A DNA stretch of 64,000 bases from Spongilla lacustris. Lineage: Eukaryota; Porifera; Demospongiae; Spongillida; Spongillidae. The notes below the pieces were generated by a model. The model had not been told where the DNA came from and did no database searches. It saw only the letters and a list, made by a program, of their open reading frames with translations. The stretch is taken from the NCBI GenBank assembly GCA_949361645.1, contig OX442423.1, forward strand, positions 303,126 through 367,125. Reading direction: 5' to 3'. Shown here piece after piece: positions 36,031 through 52,415 of this stretch; position 1 is the stretch's first letter, and each line of letters starts with the position of its first letter. Position numbers and translations under genes: made by a program.

Positions 36031-37353
36031 TCATTGAGACACGGAGGATGTTGTCAGGGCATTGTCTCTAGCGGCCCGGGCGAACCGAATGGAACACAAG
36101 AACGCCAGACCCATCAACACTGCGCAGAGGGTCAGTATCTCCGGGACACCCCCGTGCGAGTCGTGAAGAAGAACGAGGGCAAGGCTGGAAATTACCGTGA
36201 GAGGAATGCGGAACCAGTTGATGACGCTCACCCTGTGCTCCTCGGGAAAGACCCGCTCTCTCAGGATGCGCATGATCGGGAAGTAGAAGCCACAGAGGAG
36301 CTCGAATAATAGAAGCAAGGTAAACATCAGAAAGCGATAGTTCTTTGCGCTGTACGCCGCGAACGAGAATACGACAGAGGCAGCGCCACACACGACCAGG
36401 AGCACCCGAGTAATGGAGTAGCCCACCCGCTCCACCAGGTTTTCGCACAGAATATTGCCTAGAAGGTAACACACCATAAACGAGGCAAAGGCCACGCCCA
36501 GCGGCACGTCGTTGTTGGAGGTATCCAGAGCAGGAGTCCAGATGTAAACGAAGATGAGCAGGGTTGTTTCGAAGAGGCTCTGAATAGAGCCCACCAAGAA
36601 GAGATCCACATTTGGAGCGATGGCGGCAAGCCCCCTGCTGCACGAATGCTGAGCGTTCTTCCAGGTCACCTCCGTCACGGGACCGTAATTCTCGCTCCAA
36701 AGGATTGGTATAAGAACTGCGGCTAAAAGGAACACGGGGGAAGCTAGCACTGACGGGGAAACCGGGCCAAACTTCATCCACCTGGACACAATATCAGATA
36801 AAACGCCAGCGCCAATGGCGACCACGCTGCTCCCTACGGCCACGCGACGAAAAGTGACCTGTGTCCACTCTTTGGGGAACTCGTGTACGTCTCTGTGTTC
36901 TGTTATGTACCACGTTTCCGCGGAGGAGAACAGGAGTGTGTTGGCCAGGCCGCACAGACAACGTCCGAGAATAAGAACGCCGTAGGAAGGGGAGAGGGTC
37001 ATGAGACAAGATGCAGCGTAGAGGAGGCAGCAAAGCGCGCACGTAAGGCGGCGGCCGAGTCTGTCGCCAATGATGTCCTTGGCGGGAAAGAAGAGGGCGC
37101 TTGAGAGTATCCCGCACACGTATATGACAGCCACCTGGTCTTCTTCGAACTCATAGAAGTGGTAGAGCTTATACATATACGGACCTTGAAGCCAATCTCC
37201 TAGCAGCACCAATAGGTAGACGGGAATGTATCGCCTCTGGAAAGATACGAAAATGGGATTGCCGGCCGATTCTTGAGGCGAACTAAGCCGAAAGTACGCC
37301 GCCACGCACAGAAGTAGGAGCGCGAAGAGGGTAAAATGTACTGCTATGATCAT
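36031..37353 (-). CDS. MFSD5: MFSD5-like major facilitator (molybdate-anion transporter family)
   Basis: A single uninterrupted reading of 440 codons from ATG (37353) to stop (36031). About twelve hydrophobic segments follow an N-terminal anchor (MIIAVHFTLFALLLLCVAAY). MFSD5 hallmarks are visible: SFQRRYIPVYLLVLLGDWLQ followed by GPYMYKLY, the loop 2-3 signature DIIGDRLGRRLTC, GRCLCGLANTLLFSSAETW and INWFRIPLTVISSLALVLL. Length matches the 450-residue vertebrate protein, which also has an uninterrupted coding exon. The family is linked to molybdate uptake at the plasma membrane; substrate here is inferred. The gene is divergent from PSMG2 with 157 bases between start codons. An intronless gene beside multi-exon genes could be an old retrocopy, but it is intact. 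Confidence 0.92.
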   Translation of the reverse strand: MIIAVHFTLFALLLLCVAAYFRLSSPQESAGNPIFVSFQRRYIPVYLLVLLGDWLQGPYMYKLYHFYEFEEDQVAVIYVCGILSSALFFPAKDIIGDRLGRRLTCALCCLLYAASCLMTLSPSYGVLILGRCLCGLANTLLFSSAETWYITEHRDVHEFPKEWTQVTFRRVAVGSSVVAIGAGVLSDIVSRWMKFGPVSPSVLASPVFLLAAVLIPILWSENYGPVTEVTWKNAQHSCSRGLAAIAPNVDLFLVGSIQSLFETTLLIFVYIWTPALDTSNNDVPLGVAFASFMVCYLLGNILCENLVERVGYSITRVLLVVCGAASVVFSFAAYSAKNYRFLMFTLLLLFELLCGFYFPIMRILRERVFPEEHRVSVINWFRIPLTVISSLALVLLHDSHGGVPEILTLCAVLMGLAFLCSIRFARAARDNALTTSSVSQ

Positions 37354-37510
37354 CTCGAAAGGGAACGTCTTTTAACTAAATATACATGTCTCCGGCAAAG
37401 TAGTTTCTAAATGATGCACATGGCATTAAATGAATCCGCTTACATGTTAATAAAATAAAATCAATTGATCGTGCGCGTAGATTGATAAGAGCGCATTAAT
37501 TAGAACAAAA
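37354..37510. promoter_or_regulatory. Putative divergent promoter between MFSD5 and PSMG2
   Basis: Only 157 bases separate the two start codons, which point away from each other, so both 5' UTRs and core promoters must lie here unless untranslated exons start elsewhere. No TATA box is obvious. Confidence 0.6.
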
Positions 37511-40500
37511 ATGTTCGTAAGCTGTAGAGACTTTTCTTCGTCGCTAGAAGGATACAGAATCATTTTTGTAAGCATTTTTTTCGCACACACTTCAGAGATT
37601 GGCATGAATGATTGCACGGAATACCTACGTACTTGCATGGTATTCACCGTTCTACGTTACTTCACATACCGCTGGATCGGGAAAGCCGTGTGTTTCGGTT
37701 GGCAATGTCCCGCAGCTTGCTGCCGACCTCATCATCAACACCCTTCGCCTGTCGCGGGCGGGCTACTTCCAGCACGCTGGTCTGCTGCCATTGGTGGGGA
37801 ATGATGCATTCGATCACCTCAAGTCCCCAGGCCACCTCCATCTTTCAGCAGAAGGTAATTGAGTAGTAAACGCACACCGCTCACTTTGCATAGTTATAGA
37901 GGCCTCTTTTCCTACCCTCCTATCTTATCTATATCATGTACTGTGTAGCATGTACGGAGGTTATATCGCATGGGATGGTGATATACCATATGCAGTCATG
38001 TGATTATCATGCTGCTGTCATGTGACCACCATGCACATCTTTACTGTGCGTTATATCCAGTTTACTGTAGTCAGGAACTGAAGTTGGCTGTAGTACAGAT
38101 GAGAGCGCCAATTGCAAAGGTACTACATGTTAATGGGGAATGTTTAAAAAAAAAATGTACACTCACTGCTGAGCCTTGTATACCATAGGATATGCTCACT
38201 GCTGAGCCTTGTATACCATAGGATATGCTCACTGCTGAGCCTTGTATACCATAGGATATGCTCACTGCTGAGCCTTGTATACCATAGGATATGCTCACTG
38301 CTGAGCCTTGTATACCATAGGATATGCTCACTGCTGAGCCTTGTATACCATAGGATATGCTCGCTGCTGAGCCTTGTATACCATAGGATATGCTCGCTGC
38401 TGAGCCTTGTATACCATAGGATATGCTCGCTGCTGAGCCTTGTATACCATAGGATATGCTCGCTGCTGAGCCTTGTATACTATAGGATATGCTCGCTGCT
38501 GAGCCTTGTATACCATAGGATATGCTCGCTGCTGAGCCTTGTATACTATAGGATATGCTCGCTGCTGAGCCTTGTATACTATAGGATATGCTCGCTGCTG
38601 AGCCTTGTATACTATAGGATATGCTCGCTGCTGAGCCTTGTATACCATAGGATATGCTCGCTGCTGAGCCTTGTATACCATAGGATATGCTCGCTGCTGA
38701 GCCTTGTATACCATAGGATATGCTCGCTGCTGAGCCTTGTATACCATAGGATATGCTCGCTGCTGAGCCTTGTATACCATAGGATATGCTCGCTGCTGAG
38801 CCTTGTATACCATAGGATATGCTCGCTGCTGAGCCTTGTATACCATAGGATATGCTCGCTGCTGAGCCTTGTATACCATAGGATATGCTCGCTGCTGAGC
38901 CTTGTATACTATAGGATATGCTCGCTGCTGAGCCTTGTATACCATAGGATATGCTCGCTGCTGAGCCTTGTATACCATAGGATATGCTCGCTGCTGAGCC
39001 TTGTATACCATAGGATATGCTCGCTGCTGAGCCTTGTATACCATAGGATATGCTCGCTGCTGAGCCTTGTATACCATTACTGTAGAGCTTGTTCATAGAA
39101 GTTAGAACTATTCCTCCCCTCCCCTCCCCTCCCCTCCCCTCCCCTCCCCTCCCCTCCCCTCCCCTCCCCTCCCCTCCCCTCCCCTCCCCTCCCCTCCCCT
39201 CCCCTCCCCTCCCCTCCCCTCCCCTCCCCTCCCCTCCCCTCCCCTCCCCTCCCCTCCCCTCCCCTCCCCTCCCCTCCCCTCCCCTCCCCTCCCCTCCCCT
39301 CCCCTCCCCTCCCCTCCCCTCCCCTCCCCTCCCCTCCCCTCCCCTCCCCTCCCCTCCCCTCCCCTCCCCTCCCCTCCCCTCCCCTCCCCTCCCCTCCCCT
39401 CCCCTCCCCTCCCCTCCCCTCCCCTCCCCTCCCCTCCCCTCCCCTCCCCTCCCCTCCCCTCCCCTCCCCTCCCCTCCCCTCCCCTCCCCTCCCCTCCCCT
39501 CCCCTCCCCTCCCCTCCCCTCCCCTCCCCATCACCTCCCTCTCCTCCCCATCACCTCCCCCTCTCCTCCCCTCACCCTCCCCTCCCCATCACCTCCCCCT
39601 CTCCTCCCCTCACCCTCCCCTCCCCATCACCTCCCCTCCCCTCACCCTCCCCTCCCCATCACCTCCCTCTCTCCTCCCCATCACCTCCCCCTCTCCTCCC
39701 CTCACCCTCCCCTCCCCATCACCTCCCCCTCCCCTCCCCTCCCCTCCCCTCCCCTCCCCTCCCCTCCCCATCACCTCCCCTCCCCTGCTCACATTCAACT
39801 TATTAGTGTTAGGAGGGAGGGAGGGGGAGGAGAGAGGGAGGGGAGGAGGTATTGTGGTTACCTCTGGCTGTGCTTCTGTGTAGGGGTACCAGCAGCTATT
39901 TATAGATGACCTGCTCACTTGGGTGTAGGGGTACCAGCATATATTTATAGATGACCTGCTCACTTGTAGGGGTACCAGCAGCTATTTATAGATGACCTGC
40001 TCACTTGGGTGTAGGGGTACCAGCATATATTTATAGATGACCTGCTCACTTGTAGGGGTACCAGCAGCTATTTATAGATGACCTGCTCACTTGGGTCAGA
40101 GACGTCAGAGCCTCAGATCTGGTGGTCCTCACAAGTAGTGACGCTGTTGAGAGAAGGGACTCACAGCTCCTTGGTCGGCCCTTGAGGTTCCTGGTCAACC
40201 CCCCCTCCCTCTCCCTTTATGAGTACTTCACAAGCAACCTCAAGTGGAGCAGCTTGGAGCCAAGGACTAGTGGCCTGGGGCCAAGGACTAGTATGTGCCT
40301 GTACTTAATATTGTGCTAAAGGGCAGGAGGGTGGAGGAGGGGAGAGGAGGAGGAGGGGGAGTGGTGGTAAGTTTAGCTATGCAAGTATCACTGAACCATT
40401 GTATAATAGTCATGTGCACAAGTAAGTTTAATTCTCAAACCAAATTAGGTTTGTATGTTGAGGTCTGCTCTTGTCAGTTACAAGGACTATGATACTGCTA

Positions 40501-42461
40501 CCACAGATAATGGAATTACGTTGTAATTAGTGACTGAATGTTATGGAAATGTTGGAGGCATGTATAAGCATGTATAAGCATCCACAGTCACCTGCTGCTC
40601 ATTGCTGATTGGTTCTGAGGGTGCAGAGGGTGCAGGGCTCCTAGACTTACTAGATATCGTTTGTTCTTAGGTGAGGCAAAGACCCTTTGTGATGAGGAAC
40701 TCTTTCTTCCCAGTTCTGGCATCGCAAAGAGTCTTCACCTGAGCAGGTATAGCTGTTGTGATCTTAGGTATGGTGTGAGGGGATGGGGTGTGTCCACACA
40801 TGCCCCCCACACATCTCCCACACATCTCCCGCACACATCTTCCCACACATGCCCCCCACACATCTCCCCACATGCCCCCCACACATCTCCCCACATGCCC
40901 CCCACACATCTCCCCACATGCCCCCCACACATCTCCCCACATGCCCCCCACACATCTCCCCACATCCCTTCCACACATCTCCCCACATGCCCCCCACACA
41001 TCTCCCCACATGCCCCCCACACATCTCCCCACATGCCCCCCACACATCTCCCCACATGCCCCCCACACATCTCCCCACATGCCCCCCACACATCTCCCCA
41101 CATCCCTTCCACACATCTCCCCACATGCCCCCCACACATCTCCCCACATGCCCCCCACACATCTCCCCACATGCCCCCCACACATCTCCCCACATGCCCC
41201 CCACACATCCCCCACATGCCCCCCACACCTCCCTACATGCCCCCCACACATCCTCCACACATACACACTCATGACCGTTGTACCTCCTCACAGTACGCAG
41301 CAGAATGTGAAGCTGGTGACTCTGATTGCCTTCTGTTCCCAAGGCGACAATATTGAAGATAGCTTTGGCCTTGTGTGCTACCTCAATGAGTGGTTACATC
41401 TGCAGGTGTGTGCAGTTACTGTTTGAAATGTACAGTGGCACTGCAAGTTAGACAGACAGCTTGGAATGCATGTGTCCAAAGCATATTAAGATATTGTGAA
41501 TTATTAAAAATGCAATAATTGTCTGGCAGTTTAATTGTAGCAAATGTTCAATGGTTTTTAATTTTTTAAAATATAAATCTGATCTAATTATCCAATATTT
41601 TTCCCCCCACATACATGTACCTAAAAATCAGATAATTTTACTTTATGATATGGTAGCATATTCAGATGGTGTATCAAATAACATGGATATCAAAATCAAC
41701 TAATGAATATGTTTCACTAGATTTGGTATACATGTATATGTATGCTGAAGTATGAATACCTGTGCTCTGTTCCCTGTACATGTATGGGTTACTTGTTGTG
41801 GCAATTAGCATATAGGATTTCTGCTATCAAACTGGAGAACCAATAAATAGCTTTAAGAGTACTTTCTTGTTTCTGGTCCAATTTTATTTCCTTCTTTAGG
41901 ATTGCATGATTCACTGTGGACCATAAGGCCTAACCTCCATGTTGCTAGGTAATGAAGTGATGTTGCTAGGCAGTGATGTGGGAGGCAGGAATGTGATGTT
42001 GCTAGGCAGTGATGTGATGTTGCTAGGCAGTGATGTGATGTTGCTAGGCAGTAAAATGCTGGGAAAACCTTAGCCCTAAACTATGTATTCACTTAAATGA
42101 TTGCACATTGTATTTATGTTTAATGAGACAACCTATAAATCTTTAGGTGCAAGGAAATCATGTAATGTCCTGCAATCATATGAAAAATGAAATAGACCTA
42201 TAATGTAGGGTGTTACGTTGATTTCACTCTGCTTATTGCTTTAATTAAGCATTGCTGCGTTTATGACCACCTCGTCTCCACCCCACCACCACCTCGTCCC
42301 CACCACCTCATCCCCATTCCTCTGCCATCTTTTACCCATTCCATATCACCACAATTGAACTGATCATTTTCAAATAGGATAATGCCGTGTCGTCTGGATG
42401 GATGTGTCCAAAGTCCTGGGGGCTGATGTACGGAGGAGCTTCTCCTGACAATCTGTTTTGA
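37511..42461 (+). CDS. PSMG2: Proteasome assembly chaperone 2
   Basis: Seven exons in phase: 37511-37567, 37686-37854, 38061-38119, 40056-40290, 40671-40746, 41294-41405 and 42378-42461 (TGA). They total 263 residues against 264 in human. Recognisable blocks are [110 protein letters not shown] and the end [19 protein letters not shown]2 pairs with PSMG1 to scaffold the 20S proteasome alpha ring; the C-terminal hydrophobic-aromatic tail inserts into alpha-ring pockets in the known family. Intron 3 is swollen by a 33-bp and a 45/41-bp minisatellite and a (CCCCT)n tract. Exon 4 has two tandem donors 21 bases apart (40269 and 40290). An AATAAA lies at 42533-42538. Confidence 0.93.
38155..39078. 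repeat. 33-bp minisatellite, about 28 copies, in PSMG2 intron 3
   Basis: Unit begins GGATATGCTCGCTGCTGAGC and ends TTGTATACCATA, highly homogeneous. Its period is a multiple of 3, so the minus strand has a long open reading of an 11-residue repeat that is not a gene. Confidence 0.97.
39112..39786 (+). repeat. (CCCCT)n array, about 420 bp pure then degenerate, in PSMG2 intron 3
   Basis: CCCCT pentamers to about 39528, then mixtures with CCCCATCACCT. Confidence 0.98.
39880..40100 (+). repeat. Five tandem copies of the PSMG2 exon 4 acceptor and exon start
   Basis: GTAG/GGGTACCAGC followed by TATTTATAGATGACCTGCTC recurs with acceptor ends at 39883, 39928, 39969, 40014 and 40055 (spacings 45, 41, 45, 41). 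The last copy continues into exon 4; the others carry exon-like sequence. Two copies have CAGCATATA in place of CAGCAGCTA. Confidence 0.9.
40796..41265. repeat. 23-bp minisatellite (ACATCTCCCCACATGCCCCC) in PSMG2 intron 5
   Basis: About twenty copies. All frames are open on both strands because the period is 23; no gene. Confidence 0.95.
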
Positions 42462-43200
42462 CAGCAAATCACTTTGTGACTGACACAACACAACATTTCT
42501 CAATGACTGAATTTTGCATTTTAATAAATTTTATAATTGTTGGGTGGTGATGTGGACGGGGATAGGTACGGCTCCTGTGGCTAGACTTTATGTTTAGTAC
42601 CAATGGCCCCTACATCTTGGCCACTGCGCTGTGTGACATACAAGCAGTGACATCATACAAGCACAGTGACATCATACAAGCACAGTGACATCATACAAGC
42701 AATGACATTGCTTGTATGTCACTCGTATGATGTCATTGCTTGTATGAAGTCATGCTTGTATGATGTCACTGCTTGTATGTTTTAATGATGTCATTGCTTG
42801 TATGATGTCACTACCTGCTTATTGCAGACCCAGAAGCAGATGGATTACATCACTGTTACATGATGTAATCCATCCGTGCTGCTGTGAAATGAGTTTGGGC
42901 ACAAGTCTGATACTGCCAGCCCATAGCACTATGATGCACTGCCCCCATCACTAGACCAGCACTATGATACACTGCCCCCATCACTAGACCAGCACAATGA
43001 TACACTGCCCACATCACTAGACCAGCACAATGATACACTGCCCCCATCACTAGACCAGCACAATGATACACTGCCCACATCACTAGACCAGCACAATGAT
43101 ACACTGCCCACCAGCACATGCCCACATCACTAGACCAGCACAATGATACACTGCCCACATCACTAGACCAGCACAATTATGAACTTTACAGTATAATAAT
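42462..43200. repeat. PSMG2 3' flank with two repeat tracts
   Basis: CATACAAGCA/TGACATCAT motifs occur in both orientations at 42640-42810, able to form hairpins. At about 42935-43185 there are eight or so 33-base copies of a unit starting CACTAGACCAGCACAATGAT. Confidence 0.8.
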
Positions 43201-43345
43201 AATTGATCTATACAATACAATGGTGCCAAGTGCCCAAAACTTGGCTGGACATGTATCCCCATAGCAGTGGAGACTTGTGGGTGCTGGGGTGCAGAAGCCT
43301 TCACAGACTTCATCATGCCAGGCCTAGGGCCTGTCAATTATATGG
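43200..43345 (+). mobile_element. Retroelement 3' fragment (copy D)
   Basis: Reads LGWTCIPIAVETCGCWGAEA, the same C-terminal block seen in the other reverse-transcriptase remnants. Confidence 0.5.
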
Positions 43346-43513
43346 CAGGCTTAGTCGACTTTGATGTGAGCCAACTCACAAGCACTCCTGTCTTGATCAG
43401 GATCATCTGTGGAAGATTCATAGAACTTATCTAGTCTGTAATATTAGCCCTTTTGTATATGTGTAACTGTTAATGTACCTGGTTATATTACAGATCCATA
43501 ATAATAATAATAA

Positions 43514-44510
43514 TTGATAATAGGATTGCGCCCCCTCTCTCTCCACGCCCCGGCTGCATTTATCTCTTCACTATGCAGTTCTGAATCAGCCACTCCACTC
43601 CACCCTCATCTCACCAGCTCAATCATTTTATTCAACAACTGTGTTCCACTTTTTGAAGTGGTATCGGTCCACTCTCTGCTGTCCAACCCACCTTCACAGC
43701 GACACCTTTCTGATGTAATAGAACTCTCACAGTTCACTAGCCTTTACAACTCAATGTCCTGTGCTAACAAAGCACGACTTCTCTCAGTGTCCTCCCCTCA
43801 TGCCTCTGCCTGGCTCTCAGTTGTCCCTTCTGAAGTCATGGGACTTCACCTCAACCCTTGTGAGCTCAACACTGCTGTCAAGTGGTGGTTGGGTTTAAAT
43901 CCACATTCTGGGAATGACTCTCCTCAGACTTGTCCTCTATGCCCAGAGAGTATGCTGGACCCACTGTGTCACCATAGTGTCACCTGCAAGCGTGGGGGGT
44001 GATGTGACCAATCGCCATAACCTGTTGCGCAATGCAGTCCACAAGGCATGCCGCCAGGCATCCTGTCAGTTTGCTTGGATGCAGGTGGTGGTTTAGGTAA
44101 GCACAAGGCTCTCATCCGTCCAGCTGATGTACTGGTTTCTAATCCCAGTGGTTCTACTCGTGCTGCATATGATATTATTGTTACCTCACCGCTTAATCCC
44201 TCAATTATTTTGGAAGCGGGAGTTTCAGCAGGATCAGCAGCCAAAGCAGCAGAGGTACGTAAACACTCGAAGTATGATGTCAAGTGCTCTGACCTAGGGT
44301 GGTGGTGCACTCCCTTAGCTGTGGAAACGTACGGAGCATGGGGAGCTGAAGCATGCAACACCTTCTCTTTTATTGCTTCCCGGGTTGCCATCATGACAAA
44401 CCAAAGTCAATGATCCTGTCCAACTTATATGGCAAACTGAGTATCATCCTTGTCAGGTCTAATGCCAGAGCCATAATGCTGAGATCCCTGATGCCGGCTG
44501 CTGGAGGTTT
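43514..44510 (+). mobile_element. Reverse-transcriptase element remnant, copy C
   Basis: Best-preserved copy of the family. LRPLSLHAPAAFISSL, then ALKWWLG-like AVKWWLGLNP, a zinc-knuckle-like CPLC...HHSVTCKRGGD...RHNLLR, then in another frame LIRPADVLVSNPSGSTRAAY, ELGW-like DLGWWCTPLAVETYGAWGAE and LVRSNARA. The CCHC plus RPAD...D pattern resembles a restriction-like endonuclease domain at the C-terminus of some non-LTR elements. At least one frameshift (near 44000-44090) disables it, and the polymerase core is missing. Confidence 0.65.
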
Positions 44511-44710
44511 CTCGGAGAACATTTAATAATAATTATAACAATAATGTATAGGTGGTAGGTATTTTAATGTTATGTGCTTGTGCATGTATCTGTAATAAAT
44601 CATCGTAATTGATAATCATAATTGATCATACATTATCATACATCATAATTGACATACATTATCATAGTTGATCATAACAATCTTCATTACAATTCCAAAC
44701 CAATGGCATT

Positions 44711-49985
<5,275 letters not shown>

Positions 49986-50820
49986 GGTCACACCAAATCA
50001 ATGCGACAACTCCGCAATAACATCCTTTCCTCAAGAAGTATGTTTGCTTTTCATCTCGCCCTTCCTGTATGGCGCAAGTCTTAACAGACATTTCCCTTCA
50101 GTATACAAAAAATTAGCGCTAGCTGTACGATTATAATAATAGCACTCTTCTTGCATCATATATATAGAAGCACATGGAGGGGGAGGAGGGGGGGAGGGGG
50201 AGGAGGGGGGAGCACTAGTTGCTGCAACAAATCAAACGATGCCTGTGCAATGAGCCACGGTTAGAATTATACGCCTCCCTTCCCCTCTCCCGCCTCCCTC
50301 CCCCGGCGGCCCCTCCCCCGGCGGCCCCTCCCCGATATGAGTGTTCCTTTCGTTTAGAGCGCCGGATTGTTATAATATCACAACCTTCACGGCATCAATT
50401 ATTCATTTTTCATGTAGGCCTAATCCAGAGTTATAACCGATGTCTGCATACTACTGTCTGACGTGTGCCAATTAAGTGCGACCGCGCGCAGATATTTGCA
50501 ACTGTATATATATGCAGACTAGCTGCTCTTAAATTAAACACGGGAATCGATTCGAATTAATGGCGCGTATATTCCCAATCACTTGGACAATTGACTTTGT
50601 AGTGAACTGTATGTGCATATATAGTGTTGGGAGTACTCAACCGTCATCGCAGTGGAAGCCATTATGTTATGGGCTCAGAACATGAACGCATGCATGATGG
50701 CTATGAGTACCGTAAAATATACCAATGCATGTCACAGCAGCGAATTGATTTGGCCCAATGTGAAGGTGTTGTGATTGATGGTCATACACGCATTGCATGC
50801 ATCGCCCATCCGTCACCATT
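49986..50820. other. Receptor 5' flank and a FLYWCH-like ORF fragment
   Basis: G-rich (50177-50212) and C-rich (50280-50330) patches. At 50624-50820 (plus) an open frame includes GYEYRKIYQC, a second Cys and a later His (IACIAHPSP), weakly like a FLYWCH zinc finger. It is cut by hAT copy 2; at the empty site it would end four codons further on. Confidence 0.35.
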
Positions 50821-51143
50821 TAGGGTGTGTAACCGGTTATCAGGTTATTCGGGTTATTCGGATATTCGCAAAAACCTATCCGTTCGAATAGTGATTTAGC
50901 ATTACTCGGAAAAATCGATTATTGGATTTGTTCTATTCGAAATAACCGGTTTGTGAATCTCCATTCGGAGGTACTTAGGTATTCGTCGTCCGCATCGACA
51001 ATTCGCTCATTATTCGAATACATTTTTATGACGATATCCGGATACGCGTTTATGATATTTCATGGTACGACAATAATTACTTCTAATTTAGAGTTATAAC
51101 GTCACTGTTGTTACTATAAATATATACGTGGGGACGAGATCAA

Positions 51144-51496
51144 TTTTTTTAAATTTTTTTATTTTTTTTAATTTTTTTAATATTTATTTATTTATTTTTA
51201 ATAGTACTAATAAGATCAAGTAATTACATTGCAAGGATACATGATGTATGCTAATGTGTACTAAAGGGGGCAGTCAGACAGTAAACTAAAGAATAGATGA
51301 GACCTGTGCAACCTTTGTAATCAGGTCGACAGGGGAGTGGTTAAAGGCATGGCCTATAGTTGATCGAGCTCCTCTGATGCACATGATGGAGGAGCGTAGA
51401 AGGGAGAAGGAGAGATGGCATCGAATCCAGGCCATGGTTGAACTATAAGAGTGGCCCCACTTTGCTGAGAGCTGGGCAGCAATGCGTTTGTAAACC
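51144..51496 (-). mobile_element. 5'-truncated non-LTR retrotransposon (353 bp) in hAT copy 2
   Basis: On the minus strand it ends in a poly-A-like tail (T/A-rich 51144-51205) and is flanked by a 10-base target duplication ACGAGATCAA (51134-51143 and 51497-51506). It encodes VYKRIAAQLSAKWGHSYSST, then WIRCHLSFSLLRSSIMCIRG, the typical C-terminal end of LINE polyproteins in marine invertebrates. Target duplication, A tail and 5' truncation together indicate target-primed reverse transcription. Confidence 0.85.
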
Positions 51497-51545
51497 ACGA
51501 GATCAAATACATGCATTACGGGCAGTAATTCGAACTACATGTAGC

Positions 51546-52415
51546 CATAGATATTAAAGTAAGGGGATTGGAAACGCATCACGTGAGCGCATGATTGTAC
51601 GTACATGTACACTCCTCGACACGGTTATTATTACCCTTAAACCAACGAAGACTTGAAAACTGCTGCTACTGTGTGATTTGTTTTCGTCCTAAAACGTCAT
51701 ATTACATCTTCCTACGTGTCTGTAAGCCATTCTTTAACTGGCACGGCTTTTGCTCTTATTGTTTGCTTGCTGAACGCGATTTTCTAGTACCTTACGCGAC
51801 TCGGTTACGGACTGTACCTTTTATTTTTGACCAGTTCATCCCAGCGCGATTCTGTTACTACTACGTCGTTGGTAGGTCATATCTGTATGCCTTTCCTTAA
51901 TTTTTTGTACGGAGGACTGTTCTTTTGTTCGCAACCTCCATTCTAGTACGCGTAAGAAGCGTAAATGGAGTTACTTTGGCACTGTACCTTTTTCTACGAT
52001 TCTACAGGTGCTGGCGCGCTAAACATTGCATATTATAGATGTGCACAGTGTGCTACGTGCCTATTGGCTGTCATTTTCCCATTAACCGTATCGCCTTAGG
52101 AGAGGTAACGAAGCTAAAGAGATAAGCATTTATCGATTTTTGATTATTTTTTAAGCAATGGGTATAAGACATTACGAGTGTGTAGAAGAAAGTATGACTG
52201 GAAAACAAAGGCTTTGGGTACCATGCTTTGCTTGTCCATATACCACTCGCAAAGATGTGAACCTGTGATCCTGACGTCTCGGTCCCTATAGTCCATAAAA
52301 CAGCTGCTGCGTACATTTGTACGATATTAATTTTTAATTGTAGGCGTAACATGGACTGTACGTGACTAATTAGATTCATTGATCCGTTTCCAATCCCCTT
52401 ACTTTAATATCTATG
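51546..52415. mobile_element. Inverted-repeat DNA element (870 bp) in hAT copy 2
   Basis: 31-base inverted ends start CATAGATATTAAAGTAAGGG. They are flanked by ATGTAGC on both sides (51539-51545, 52416-52422), so the target duplication is 7 bases, or 8 if one end base is not counted. hAT copy 1 has the empty site. No transposase is recognised. Confidence 0.85.

Noticed and set aside
36034..37117. Plus-strand and alternative-frame minus-strand readings over MFSD5 (up to 237 codons)
   Set aside because: Shadows of the 440-codon MFSD5 frame; no membrane pattern or family likeness.
38071..39534. Minus-strand 487-codon reading with [11 protein letters not shown] and [10 protein letters not shown] repeats
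   Set aside because: Translation of the 33-bp minisatellite and the (CCCCT)n array inside a PSMG2 intron; no start context or domain.
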